33,992 nt of DNA from Elusimicrobia bacterium GWC2_64_44 (GCA_001799845.1 MGUG01000006.1:1-33992); one strand, 5' to 3'. Positions 16,239-24,611 are shown, numbered from the stretch's first letter. The notes: generated by a model from the letters alone, not told the origin. Numbers and translations are program-made.

Positions 16239-17906
16239 ATGACCAAGCTGCTCCTCCTCAACCTGCCCAGCGGCCCCGTACCCACGGATTACCCGCCGGT
16301 GGCCATCTCCCGCGTGATCGAGGGGCTGGAACCCGAGCTGGGCTGCGAGGCGGTGTTCCTCAACCTGGACCTCCTGCGCCCCTCCTTCGGGGACCTGAAA
16401 GAAAAGATACGGGCCTTCGGTCCGCAGGTGATAGGTTTCAGCGCCATCCTGACTCCCAGCTACAAGTATCTCAAAGAGCTTTCTCTCTTCCTGCGCCGGG
16501 AGTTCCCTGGCATAGTACAGGTCATGGGCGGGGAGATGTGCGTCATCCGCGACCTGGTGCTGCGGAAGTCGGCCGTGGATTTCTGCGTAGTGGGCCAGGC
16601 GGAACCGGCCTTCAGCTCGCTGATAAAGACGCTGGAGGAGCGCGGCTTCAACGCCTCAGACAAAGCGCCCTTCCGCGCCATCAAAGGCCTGGCTTACCTG
16701 AACGCCGGCGCGCCCTTCTTCACCGGGGAGGAGACGCATCCCGACCCGGTCAGGCAGATAAACTACGCGCTCCTCTCTAAATTCACGGACCTGGGACACT
16801 ACATCCACGGCGTCGCGGGCCCCTATTACCGCAACCGCATCAACCCCGACGAGATAGGGGACTTCTATGGCCTCCTTAAGCAGGAGAACCTGCCAAAGAA
16901 CCTCGTTACTGTCTTCGCCTCCAAGGGCTGCGTGGGCCGCTGCACCTTCTGCCACCGCTATTTCAAGGGCTACAAGGTAATGGATACGGCCGGCGTGATA
17001 GAGTCCATCAAGACCATAACAGCCGAACGGAACGCGGGCATGCTGCAGTTCCAGGAAGAGGATTTTGGCTCGGACCGCGCGGCTACAGTAAAGCTGACCG
17101 CCTTCCTGAAGGAAAGCGGCCTTAACTGGGCGGCCACAGCCGTGCGCGCCCGCAGCGTTAACGACGAGCTCATGAAGAGCTGGCGCGAGGCCGGCTGCGC
17201 CCACATCAATTTCGGCATCGAGTCCGGGTCGCAGAAGATCCTGGACGTTATGGAGAAGCTGACCACGGTGGGTGAGAACCTCAACGCCCTGCGTCTCTGC
17301 AACAAGTACCGGGTGGCCACCATCATCAGCCTGGTCATAGGCATGCCCGGCGAGACCGAGGCCACGATAGACGAGACCATAGACAACCTCGCCTCCGCCC
17401 TGCCCGACGACGTGACGCTGCCCTACGAGGTCAGCATAAATTTCTTCCAGGCCGTGCCCGGCACCGAGGGCTACAAGTTCGCCCAGGCCGCGGGCCTTAT
17501 CCCGTCGGATCCCGCCGGCGAAGAAAAGTATATAGAGAACCTGCACGAAGCCGGAGCCGCCGAGATAGACCAGTATCTCAATTTCACCGACTACGAGAAA
17601 GAAGAGGTATTGTACTGGAAGGACTACATACAGCTGGAACTGCTGGCGGCCTACTTAAAGAAGAACGGCAGGGCCAGGACGCTGGAGCACAAGAAATCCC
17701 GCCGCTTCCGCCGCGCCGCCGTCTACGCCCTGCTGCCGCGCCCGCTGCGCCGCTTCCTGCTGAAATATTTCATCATCCTGCGCCACTACGGCCCGGGCGG
17801 CCTGCTCTCCCTGCTGTCCCGCAAACTTTTTAATCCCCGCCCGCAAAAATACTCCGGGGTCGACCGCTCCCTGCGGCTGATCAACGCCGAGAGGGGACGT
17901 TCTTAA
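16239..17906 (+). CDS. B12-binding radical SAM protein (fourth of four), 3' end inside a transposon end
   Basis: 555 residues. The N-terminal domain has LLLLNLPSGPVPTDYPPVAI, GFSAILTPSYKYLKEL, VMGGEMCVIRDL and VVGQAEPAFSSLI. The cluster motif is CVGRCTFC (Cys231, Cys235, Cys238), then FQEEDFGSDRA, NFGIESGSQKILD and LVIGMPGETEATID. The basic C-terminus (HKKSRRFRRAAVYALLPRPL) resembles that of the protein at 7327. The last codons (ERGRS and the TAA) are supplied by the left terminal repeat of the adjacent transposon, so the native C-terminus may have been replaced or shortened slightly. Reaction unknown. Confidence 0.87.
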   Translation: MTKLLLLNLPSGPVPTDYPPVAISRVIEGLEPELGCEAVFLNLDLLRPSFGDLKEKIRAFGPQVIGFSAILTPSYKYLKELSLFLRREFPGIVQVMGGEMCVIRDLVLRKSAVDFCVVGQAEPAFSSLIKTLEERGFNASDKAPFRAIKGLAYLNAGAPFFTGEETHPDPVRQINYALLSKFTDLGHYIHGVAGPYYRNRINPDEIGDFYGLLKQENLPKNLVTVFASKGCVGRCTFCHRYFKGYKVMDTAGVIESIKTITAERNAGMLQFQEEDFGSDRAATVKLTAFLKESGLNWAATAVRARSVNDELMKSWREAGCAHINFGIESGSQKILDVMEKLTTVGENLNALRLCNKYRVATIISLVIGMPGETEATIDETIDNLASALPDDVTLPYEVSINFFQAVPGTEGYKFAQAAGLIPSDPAGEEKYIENLHEAGAAEIDQYLNFTDYEKEEVLYWKDYIQLELLAAYLKKNGRARTLEHKKSRRFRRAAVYALLPRPLRRFLLKYFIILRHYGPGGLLSLLSRKLFNPRPQKYSGVDRSLRLINAERGRS

Positions 17907-17920
17907 CTATTGGATTATTC
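17892..17920 (+). repeat. Left terminal inverted repeat of the transposon
   Basis: Begins AGGGGACGTTCTTAACTATT and ends TTATTC. It is the reverse complement of 19039-19067 with a single mismatch, and it overlaps the last codons of the radical SAM gene and of the transposase gene. Confidence 0.9.
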
Positions 17921-18913
17921 GGCTGCGGTCTGAACCGCCGCTTGTTTACCGGTTTTCACCAACAACCGCCCCCTCAGCGCCAATTTTGAGACAGCGCTTT
18001 CGGTTATTCCCAGCTCGCGGGACAGGGCTGACACGGAACATCCCGCCTCCTCCCTCGCCAAGTGGCAATACACAGCCCGCGCACGCGCGGGCACGCGCTC
18101 CCGGGTACGCCTTACGATATCCGCTCTCGATATCCCGCTCGTCAGCACGACACTTTCCATAACCTCCGCGCAGGTTTTCTTCGGCAGCGCCATCTGCGCC
18201 TCCTGCGCCCGCAGAATGGACTCCACAAAATCGCTCCCGCCCAGTATCCTCTGGTCCGAGAACACTTTTTCCCCGGCGCGGAGCGCGCGCAACACCTCGT
18301 TGCCGCCGCCGTAACTGCGCAGCAGTCCGCCTCCGGAGAGATCGCAAGGCCACGGTGCGGCGCTCTTCTCGATCAGCTTGTCCATGTAATTCGCCATGGC
18401 GACGCCTTCCTCCCCGCCGAAGTGAGACAACAGCGCTTCCCTGTCCAACAGTTCGTCGGTGTCACCAGTAACGGCGCAGTTGTGCCCGCACCACTCGAAG
18501 TCCTCCAGTTCCGCCAGGCTGCCCACTAGTTTGGCGCGCAGTGGGTTCAAGTGTATATACGCCGCCGCCTCGACCAAGTAGCCCTCAAGGTCGCAGACGA
18601 TAGCTTTGTACCTGTTCTGAAACAAGTGTCCGGCGCGGCAGTGCCTGAGATTAAAGTGTACCGCATAGCCGGTCATCACACGGTGCATTAGCTCTGATAT
18701 CGGCCGCTCGCCGCGCAGCAGCAGGAAGTGGAAGTGGTTCGGCATGAGGCACCACGCGAGGCAGCGTCCGCCTGTCTTTTTCAGCCATACCGACATACGC
18801 TCACAGAAATCGGCGCAGTCCTCGTCGTCAAGAAATATCTTCCTGCGTTCGATGCCCCGCGACATCACATGATAGACCTGTCCCGCCGCGTCTATTCTGG
18901 CTTGTCTTGGCAT
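17915..18913 (-). CDS. REP-associated/IS200-like Y1 tyrosine transposase (HUH)
   Basis: 332 residues from ATG 18913, which has GGGGAGG 5 nt upstream; a longer reading from 19027 lacks support. It opens MPRQARIDAAGQVYHVMSRG, the usual Y1_Tnp start. The HUH metal-binding pair is PNHFHFLLL (His60, His62), and the AAYIHLNPLRAKLV segment supplies the probable nucleophile Tyr119. The C-terminal extension of about 120 residues ends in a helix-turn-helix-like SVSALSRELGITESAVSKLA. Such enzymes nick single-stranded DNA at structured ends without target duplication. The gene fills its element and its stop lies within the left terminal repeat. It looks intact. Confidence 0.92.
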   Translation of the reverse strand: MPRQARIDAAGQVYHVMSRGIERRKIFLDDEDCADFCERMSVWLKKTGGRCLAWCLMPNHFHFLLLRGERPISELMHRVMTGYAVHFNLRHCRAGHLFQNRYKAIVCDLEGYLVEAAAYIHLNPLRAKLVGSLAELEDFEWCGHNCAVTGDTDELLDREALLSHFGGEEGVAMANYMDKLIEKSAAPWPCDLSGGGLLRSYGGGNEVLRALRAGEKVFSDQRILGGSDFVESILRAQEAQMALPKKTCAEVMESVVLTSGISRADIVRRTRERVPARARAVYCHLAREEAGCSVSALSRELGITESAVSKLALRGRLLVKTGKQAAVQTAAE

Positions 18914-19038
18914 ACCCCCCTCCCCGTCCCGTGAGAATAGGATAGCAGACGCCCCCGACAACGGCGTGTCGCTAATTTTTTCAGCAACTTGGCTTATTTT
19001 CCGGCAACTTCGGCAGGTCAACACCAATCACAACTACT

Positions 19039-19067
19039 GAATAGTCCAATAGTTAAGAACGTCCCCT
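19039..19067 (-). repeat. Right terminal inverted repeat of the transposon
   Basis: Reverse complement of the left repeat with one mismatch (28/29). It ends AAGAACGTCCCCT on the plus strand and supplies the stop codon that terminates the truncated gene to its right. Confidence 0.9.
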
Positions 19068-19482
19068 ATCTGCCCCCTGGCACAGCCTGATCCTGCACAA
19101 GATGCGTCATCAATGCGACATAATAATACGCGCTGTATCCGTAGTTAAAATTTCCGGCAGCATATTTAATATGCGCAAACTCTTCCCATTTTTTATAGTC
19201 TCCACCGTTAAATTTTCCAGCATCCTCCCTGCCGTTGTATCCGACTTCGGCATCAGTAATCTTGCCATGCGCATTGGCATCATCCGTCGGACCAGAAGTC
19301 CCCTCAACTATTGTTTTTGAGAACCTCTTTATGTCCGGAAAATCTTCAGCAGATAATGAGTCTATCGCCTTTTGGCTGATTTTGTAATGGTTGGAGGCCT
19401 CCAAAGTCCACAAAGACCACCAGCAATTTCCATTAGTGGGGTTAAGCAGCAATAGCCCGATGTACAGAGATAAGCGTTTCAT
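19066..19482 (-). pseudogene. Zinc phospholipase C / S1-nuclease-like exported protein, 3' truncated by the transposon
   Basis: 138 residues remain from ATG 19482, preceded by TAAGG. A signal peptide (MKRLSLYIGLLLL) leads to WWSLWTLEASNHYKISQKAI, then GTSGPTDDANAHG, and finally YYVALMTHLVQDQAVP. In zinc-dependent phospholipase C and S1/P1 nuclease folds a mature N-terminal Trp, spaced His/Asp residues and an HxxQDxxxPxH-type motif bind three zinc ions. Here the chain breaks exactly after QDQAVP, where the last His is expected: the next codons and the TAG come from the transposon edge (19067). It is therefore probably inactive. It lies 11 nt after the HEAT-like gene and was co-transcribed with it. 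The family call is by motif spacing only. Confidence 0.65.
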
Positions 19483-19492
19483 ATTTTTTACC

Positions 19493-20755
19493 TTATTTCT
19501 GTTCACGCTTGAATTCTTCAAAAACACGCTTTCTCTCCAGGAAATATAGTTTGTCTGGACTATTAGCATCCAACTTGTTCATAAACGCAGCGGTCATCGG
19601 ATCCCGCAACATCCCTTCAAATTCCCCAATATCCGCGGGATGGTATTTTTTGGGTATTGTCCCAGTAATTTGCCAATATGCATGCCGGCAGTAGCCTCTC
19701 ACTGTTGAATTCGCATCATTTAAGATGCACTCCTCAAGGTTACCCAATGATTCTTTAATCTTACTCAGCCCAAACAAATCCGCCGCATCGCTTCGCACGG
19801 AATAAAATTGAGCTCTTTTTAACACATCCGCAACTATCGGGATAAACCGTTTCTCCAACTGGCGCTTCTTGTCCGGGAAATATATTCTTGCCGCGGTCAA
19901 AGACCATCCGGCGTTCAAGTCATTTATAGACTTCGGCATCCATTCATATATGAAATCGCTATCGCCCTCCTCGGGGTTCAGTAGCATGGCGTTCAGATAT
20001 GCCTGTCCGCTGCGATTGCGGACATCTTCGTCAGGATGCTTTAAGGCCAGCTCTTTTAAGGCCTTTTTGCGTTCAGGGCTGCGGCTGGCTTTGATCTGCT
20101 CTATCAGGGCGAATTTTCTTTTAGGCGTTATGCCGGGCTGGTCTATCTCCTTCACTATTTTCGCAAACGCTTTGTCGCCGAAAGCGGACAGGTCAATCTC
20201 TTTGGTCCGGCCTATGTCACGGACCATCTCGTTAAGCACCGTTTCGTCCCCTATCTTCCCAAGGGCAACGGACGCGTTATAACTGACCAACCCGTTGTAT
20301 TCGGGAGCAAGATATTGTTTAAGGAAAGGGATAGACTCCTTGTTTTTCAGATCACCGAGCATGGCTATCATATAGTGCGCCGACATTAAAGAGTTGAGCT
20401 TTACAGTTCGCTCAGCTTCAGGAAGTTTCGACCAATCTTTGTTTTTGTCCGCTTTTATCTGCGTTATCTTTTTAGCGCACTCGGTTTCGATAGGTTTTGC
20501 CAACTTTGGATTGGTTATCTTCACCAGCGCTTTCTGCCCCTGCGTGGGATACTTGTCCATCAGCCGGCCGAGGGCGGCAACGTCGGCATCGGTAGTTGGG
20601 GTCGTGACGGCAATGCTCTCTATTAGCGCGGCTGCGGTAGTGGTGCTCTTAGCCTGGGCGATATCCTTTTCCAGGTCCTTCATGCTCTTCCCGGCCTGCG
20701 CGCAGACACCGGAGAACAATAATATTCCCGCAAAGGCGATGATTATCTTATTCAT
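19493..20755 (-). CDS. Exported HEAT-like repeat protein
   Basis: 420 residues. The signal peptide is MNKIIIAFAGILLFSGVCAQA. The body is almost wholly helical with repeat-like units: KESIPFLKQYLAPEYNGLVSYNASVALGKIGDE, KALKELALKHPDEDVRNRSGQAYLNAML and YSVRSDAADLFGLSKIKESLGNLEECIL each read as a HEAT/PBS-type helix pair (changes in one unit, effect on the next). Such solenoids bind proteins; partner unknown. AT-rich codon use contrasts with the surrounding GC-rich genes. It is followed closely by the truncated phospholipase-like gene, so the two may be functional partners in the envelope. A possible promoter at 20763-20792 leaves almost no leader. Confidence 0.7.
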   Translation of the reverse strand: MNKIIIAFAGILLFSGVCAQAGKSMKDLEKDIAQAKSTTTAAALIESIAVTTPTTDADVAALGRLMDKYPTQGQKALVKITNPKLAKPIETECAKKITQIKADKNKDWSKLPEAERTVKLNSLMSAHYMIAMLGDLKNKESIPFLKQYLAPEYNGLVSYNASVALGKIGDETVLNEMVRDIGRTKEIDLSAFGDKAFAKIVKEIDQPGITPKRKFALIEQIKASRSPERKKALKELALKHPDEDVRNRSGQAYLNAMLLNPEEGDSDFIYEWMPKSINDLNAGWSLTAARIYFPDKKRQLEKRFIPIVADVLKRAQFYSVRSDAADLFGLSKIKESLGNLEECILNDANSTVRGYCRHAYWQITGTIPKKYHPADIGEFEGMLRDPMTAAFMNKLDANSPDKLYFLERKRVFEEFKREQK

Positions 20756-20762
20756 AAGTTCT

Positions 20763-20792
20763 TTATTACTCCGTAATTCAAAGTTATCTCAA
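20763..20792 (-). promoter_or_regulatory. Possible promoter of the HEAT-like gene
   Basis: On the minus strand TTGAGA (20792-20787) and TAATAA (20768-20763) are spaced by 18 nt. The ATG at 20755 follows the -10 by 7 nt, again leaving no room for a Shine-Dalgarno. The region is AT-rich, so chance matches are likelier here. Confidence 0.4.
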
Positions 20793-20807
20793 AATTGTCA
20801 CAGCGAC

Positions 20808-23777
20808 TTAACTGTTTTTCCCTGTGCGCTGAAACCCGTACTTCTGCTCGCGGGCGGCGAACGCATCCCTACCGCCCTCCAGAACTTCGCAGATATGCTC
20901 CCTGATGCCCTGGGTATCGAGCACATTAGGTTTAGTTTTATCTAAGGGCGAAGAGTTCTCGATAGCTCCAGCTATATAGCGTATGCGGGACGGCTGGGAA
21001 GCGGCTGTTCTCTCAAAATTTGCGACAATGACCTGCTCAGAATCCCCGTTAACCACTAAGTTCGGGTTATGGGTCACAACAATGATCTGCCGCTGATGTT
21101 TGGCCTTCCTGAAGAACTTTACCAACGTGGAGTAAACGGACCGGTTATCCAGATTCTCCTCCGGCTGGTCCACAATAATTGGCCTATTGTCCTTATCTAC
21201 AGTAAGATAGATCAGCAGCAGGACCACGCCCTTTTTACCGGGAGAAAGTTTGTCCAGGTCGGTTTCGTCATACTTGATACCGTACTCAACATCAAAGTAG
21301 TCAAGACTGTACAGCCAGTCCTCAACATCTTTCTCGGTTTTTCCATTTCGCAACTGCTCAGGCAACGGTTTATTCTTGCACCCATCTCCGGCATCGGTTA
21401 TTGCAGTAAGCATTTGCGCTATGCAACCGTCATCTGCAGGGAGAAAAGCCGGCCCCATTTTATCCAGGTAGCCTTCGGCAAGCTGCTCAAACCCTTCTTT
21501 GCCGCGGATAATGCTTTTATTGCCATGGAATATCCCCAATGCGCGCTCTACAAACAGTGCCGCATCAAAGCTTGGCCGGGCATAAAATTCAATTTTGCGG
21601 CCTTCTTCCATCATCAGTTCCTGCCGGTTTAGCGGCTGATACAAAGAATCAAGTATTTCCCGCTTTTTAGAGAGTTTCTTAAAGAATTCAACAAACAGGT
21701 TCCTTCTTAGGCTGCTTTTCTCATCTATTCCACGCGCGGCATCTTTGTCGACTGCCGCAATTTTCTGTTCAAGCGCCTTTCTTAACAGTTCTTTTTCGGC
21801 AATGAGGGCGTTGAATTTCTTAAGTTCGTTCTGCTTTTCCGACTCCATTACACACTGCTTATTTAGAGCCTCTATCTTTGCGTCAATTTCCAGAATAGTA
21901 TCTTTCCCCACAACAGGCTCCGCGCCAGACACTCCATGAACGGCCTTAACACTGCGTGTCAAATCGGCTATCCGCGCGTCAAGAATAATGCCTGCATCAA
22001 CGGGGAACTGCGAGGTTACGCCAGGCAGCAGGTCAGCCTGGCCGAGGGAAACAAGTACGGCCGCCATTTCAGCGTTGTAGCGCGACACCTGGTCGCGCAT
22101 CATCTGGACTTTGGTTTTAAGCAGCGTTAATTTATTTATCTTGATCTCAAATCCTTCAACCTCGGCCTCAAGCCGTTTTTTCACCTCCATCAGGCGCTTT
22201 AAGTCTTCAACCATCTTTAATTCTGCCGGGGTGGCCGCCTTAGGCTTATTCCTGTGCAATTCGGTTATCTCTTTGTCGGTATCATCCCGCTGCTTAACCA
22301 GCCCTGCCCGCGAAGATAAAAGTGTTTTCAGCTCAATGATTTCCGCGCTAAGACGCTTTAGTTGCTCCGAGATGGAGGACATCTCCATCTGTATGCCCTC
22401 CACGCGCAGTTCTTTAAGCGAGGAAAATTTTTCGGCGCCCAATTTATCAGTGGACGGGATATATTGGAACAGTATGTTCTCTATCTCGGTCTCAAGTTTC
22501 TCATGATTCTCATGGGAACAAAGAGACTCAACAAAACTTTGGGAAAGATATCGCACGGTGGACGGTGCGGAAGGTGCGAGCCCTTTTGAAAGCTCAACCT
22601 CGCCCCCAGAAAGACCATTCTTCCATTTAAGAAGGAGCTTCGTCCCGAATATCTCTTTATCAGCCTTATAAATGAACGACCGCCTGCCGGGGTCGGTTTC
22701 TCCTCCGCAAAAAGCAATAAGGTCAACGAGGGCGGTTTTACCGGAACCTTTGCCGCCTATTATTGTGACAAGGTCAGGATTAAGCGGTATTTCCTGATCC
22801 TCGAACCAGCCATTAGCCTGGCGTATGACTATCGAATCAATAATTTTCGACTGGTCCTTTGTGTGGGGTGGCGCGGCGGCTATCACTATCCGTTCTTCCG
22901 GTTCGTAGACTATCTGTTTTAAACCGTCGAAAGTCAGGTCCGACTTTATCCAGCAATGCAGTTCGCCCCCGTCCTTCTTTTGGGGGAGTATGCCGATATT
23001 AGTTGGAGCGTGAGCGTCGCTCCCTTTTATTATCGGCTTTGGGCGGCCGAACCAAAGCTTAAAATTCTCCTCGCTGCATTTTCCAGATGGCGCAAGGAAA
23101 AAGCGCCGGCTCCCCTCAGAACTGGAGCCCAATATATCTGCTTGCCTTATTATCCCTGTTTTAATAAGCCCGTCCTGCTCTGGAAGCGAGAGGATGTGGT
23201 CTATGCCGCCGTACTCATCTAGTGGAATGATGACCAGCGCCTTATCCCGCAAGTGTCGTTCTTCAAGTTTTTTCAAGGCTTCGTCGAAACTAACACGAGC
23301 GGCAGATAAGCCAAGTCTATAGAGTTTAACCTCGTCTTTTTCTTCTTTCCCACCAGGCAATTGAGTCTTGGCAAACTCAACCAATTCACCTCTGGTAAAA
23401 CTTATCGTCCGGCCCGGGTAATCCTTAGTAGTTAGGGCCTGCAGGAAAGCCTTGATCCTCTCAAGGTAAGGCTCCTCATTTGTGAAAAGAATATGGAAAT
23501 TTATTGCGGTCGTTCCACCTGTCCTGTCCCGCAGCACTTTATCCATGCGGAACTCAACAACAGGAAATATTGGCTTACTGACCTTTCCACGCAATTCAAG
23601 AAACCCGTCAATCGTCCCGTAATCGTTAATGCCAAAGGCTGAGCACTCGGATTTTTCTATTGCGTAAATGATTTTATCGTAGGCGTCGGGGCTACGGTCA
23701 TCATAATGAAATGATGCCGGGGTGTGGACATGGTAGTCCCAGCGATGCCACTCAGAGCCACGAGAAAAGACCGACAT
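20808..23777 (-). CDS. PHP-domain plus ABC/SMC-type ATPase (TrlF-like), candidate defence protein
   Basis: 989 residues from ATG 23777, with AGGA 7 nt upstream; this start follows the promoter at 23817-23845. The N-terminal 330 residues are PHP-like: WDYHVHTPASF (His16, His18), GINDYGT, and GSDAHAP, the metal-binding pattern of PHP phosphoesterases. The ATPase head follows: Walker A GGKGSGKTALVD (Lys347), a long Lys/Glu coiled coil over about 440-680, then the ABC signature region LSPGKKGVV, Walker B PIIVDQPEENLDN (about 866-878) and the H-loop VVTHNPNLV. This matches the TrlF-family layout and, from memory, the single-gene PHP-ATPase anti-phage system called ppl. Function by analogy: an ATP-gated nuclease or phosphoesterase. 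It lies in an AT-rich island beside a transposon. Confidence 0.82.
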   Translation of the reverse strand: MSVFSRGSEWHRWDYHVHTPASFHYDDRSPDAYDKIIYAIEKSECSAFGINDYGTIDGFLELRGKVSKPIFPVVEFRMDKVLRDRTGGTTAINFHILFTNEEPYLERIKAFLQALTTKDYPGRTISFTRGELVEFAKTQLPGGKEEKDEVKLYRLGLSAARVSFDEALKKLEERHLRDKALVIIPLDEYGGIDHILSLPEQDGLIKTGIIRQADILGSSSEGSRRFFLAPSGKCSEENFKLWFGRPKPIIKGSDAHAPTNIGILPQKKDGGELHCWIKSDLTFDGLKQIVYEPEERIVIAAAPPHTKDQSKIIDSIVIRQANGWFEDQEIPLNPDLVTIIGGKGSGKTALVDLIAFCGGETDPGRRSFIYKADKEIFGTKLLLKWKNGLSGGEVELSKGLAPSAPSTVRYLSQSFVESLCSHENHEKLETEIENILFQYIPSTDKLGAEKFSSLKELRVEGIQMEMSSISEQLKRLSAEIIELKTLLSSRAGLVKQRDDTDKEITELHRNKPKAATPAELKMVEDLKRLMEVKKRLEAEVEGFEIKINKLTLLKTKVQMMRDQVSRYNAEMAAVLVSLGQADLLPGVTSQFPVDAGIILDARIADLTRSVKAVHGVSGAEPVVGKDTILEIDAKIEALNKQCVMESEKQNELKKFNALIAEKELLRKALEQKIAAVDKDAARGIDEKSSLRRNLFVEFFKKLSKKREILDSLYQPLNRQELMMEEGRKIEFYARPSFDAALFVERALGIFHGNKSIIRGKEGFEQLAEGYLDKMGPAFLPADDGCIAQMLTAITDAGDGCKNKPLPEQLRNGKTEKDVEDWLYSLDYFDVEYGIKYDETDLDKLSPGKKGVVLLLIYLTVDKDNRPIIVDQPEENLDNRSVYSTLVKFFRKAKHQRQIIVVTHNPNLVVNGDSEQVIVANFERTAASQPSRIRYIAGAIENSSPLDKTKPNVLDTQGIREHICEVLEGGRDAFAAREQKYGFQRTGKNS

Positions 23778-23816
23778 TTGAATTCCTAAAACTATTTGCA
23801 CCCTAATTACGTAAAT

Positions 23817-23845
23817 AGTCTAATGGACACCCGGCCGGATGTCAA
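23817..23845 (-). promoter_or_regulatory. Consensus sigma70 promoter of the PHP-ATPase gene
   Basis: On the minus strand TTGACA (23845-23840), a 17-nt spacer, then TAGACT (23822-23817). The start site is expected near 23810, giving a leader of about 33 nt before the ATG at 23777. Confidence 0.75.
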
Positions 23846-23860
23846 TTACAGGGGTGTAAC

Positions 23861-23892
23861 ACTTCTCCCGTTTCATTGGGGAAGTATTTTTT
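23861..23892. terminator. Hairpin with T-run between response regulator and PHP-ATPase
   Basis: ACTTCTCC (23861-23868) pairs with GGGGAAGT (23878-23885, one G-T pair), and six T on the plus strand follow. The T-run faces the plus direction, where no gene is being transcribed. It may weakly end the response-regulator transcript, whose stop codon it abuts. Confidence 0.35.
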
Positions 23893-24577
23893 ACTCGGAA
23901 GGAGGGATGTACGCCCAGCCGACGCCGCGGCTGTTCTTTATGCGGTCAGCCAGCGGGCCCAGGTCGCGCTTCAGGCGGTGCAGCAGCACCCTTACCGCCG
24001 CCAGTTTTTCTTCCGGGAAGTCGCTCGCATACAGCCGTGCCGAGATGGTCTGCTCGTCCACGTAAGTCGGACTCCTTTCTACCAGCAGCGAAAGCAACAG
24101 GAAGCGTTCCCTGGAAAGCCTTACCAGCGGTTGGGCGTCATAGTAAACCTGAAAATCTCCGGCCTTGAGATAAATATCGCCGTTTTCCACTATACCCCGC
24201 TCCCAATGAACACGGCGCTTCAGGCCGCATAATATCTCGTGTATCGTTGAACAGGGCGTATCCTTGCTTATAAAATGGTCGGCCTTGCATTTACCGTAAG
24301 CAAGGTACTGTACGCCGTCATCACCGCTGACCACCAGCACCAGTGTCTTTTTCAACGTATCACTGGAACGGATATGTTCGCAGATTTCGCGGGCGTCTCC
24401 GTCCCACAGGTGGTAATCGGTCATGACATAATCCGGTTTTACGTCGTCCAGCAGGCGCAACCCATCCGCGCATGTGCCGGCGGTATGAATGTCATATTTG
24501 AGAGATTCAAAGTGCGCGGCGGTTATATTCAGCCAATGCGCATCGTCATCAATAATAAGCAGCGTGTTCCCCAGCAT
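23891..24577 (-). CDS. Orphan OmpR/PhoB-type response regulator
   Basis: 228 residues. The receiver domain has the acidic triad start LLIIDDD (Asp10-12), phosphoacceptor Asp54 in VMTDYHL, the conserved Ser84 in VVSGDD and Lys105 in ISKD. The C-terminal winged-helix domain (about 130-226) contains LSRERFLLLSLLVERSPTYVDEQTI and VRVLLHRLKRDLG, then RGVGWAYIPP, the beta-hairpin ending of OmpR-type output domains. No histidine kinase is in the window, so its sensor is elsewhere. It is transcribed in the same direction as the PHP-ATPase, 113 nt upstream of that gene's start, so it is a candidate regulator of it. Its -10 box at 24612-24617 lies next to the solo transposon end. Confidence 0.88.
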   Translation of the reverse strand: MLGNTLLIIDDDAHWLNITAAHFESLKYDIHTAGTCADGLRLLDDVKPDYVMTDYHLWDGDAREICEHIRSSDTLKKTLVLVVSGDDGVQYLAYGKCKADHFISKDTPCSTIHEILCGLKRRVHWERGIVENGDIYLKAGDFQVYYDAQPLVRLSRERFLLLSLLVERSPTYVDEQTISARLYASDFPEEKLAAVRVLLHRLKRDLGPLADRIKNSRGVGWAYIPPSE

Positions 24578-24611
24578 GAGCCTAACCCCTAAGAAGTAGC
24601 GTCGTTGTTTA

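Larger units (their letters stand above)
17889..19067. mobile_element. Y1/HUH transposase element with 29-bp terminal inverted repeats
   Basis: About 1.18 kb bounded by inverted repeats at 17892-17920 and 19039-19067 (28/29 identical) and containing one intact Y1 transposase gene. Both boundaries coincide with ends of host genes: the radical SAM gene ends inside the left repeat and a phospholipase-like gene is cut at the right repeat. The left boundary is placed slightly outside the repeat because GAGAGGGG is also shared with a solo copy of the left end near 24.65 kb. Confidence 0.8.

Noticed and set aside
20808..23777. SMC or RecN-type housekeeping repair ATPase
   Set aside because: The PHP domain at the N-terminus and the island setting do not fit SMC, RecN or SbcC.
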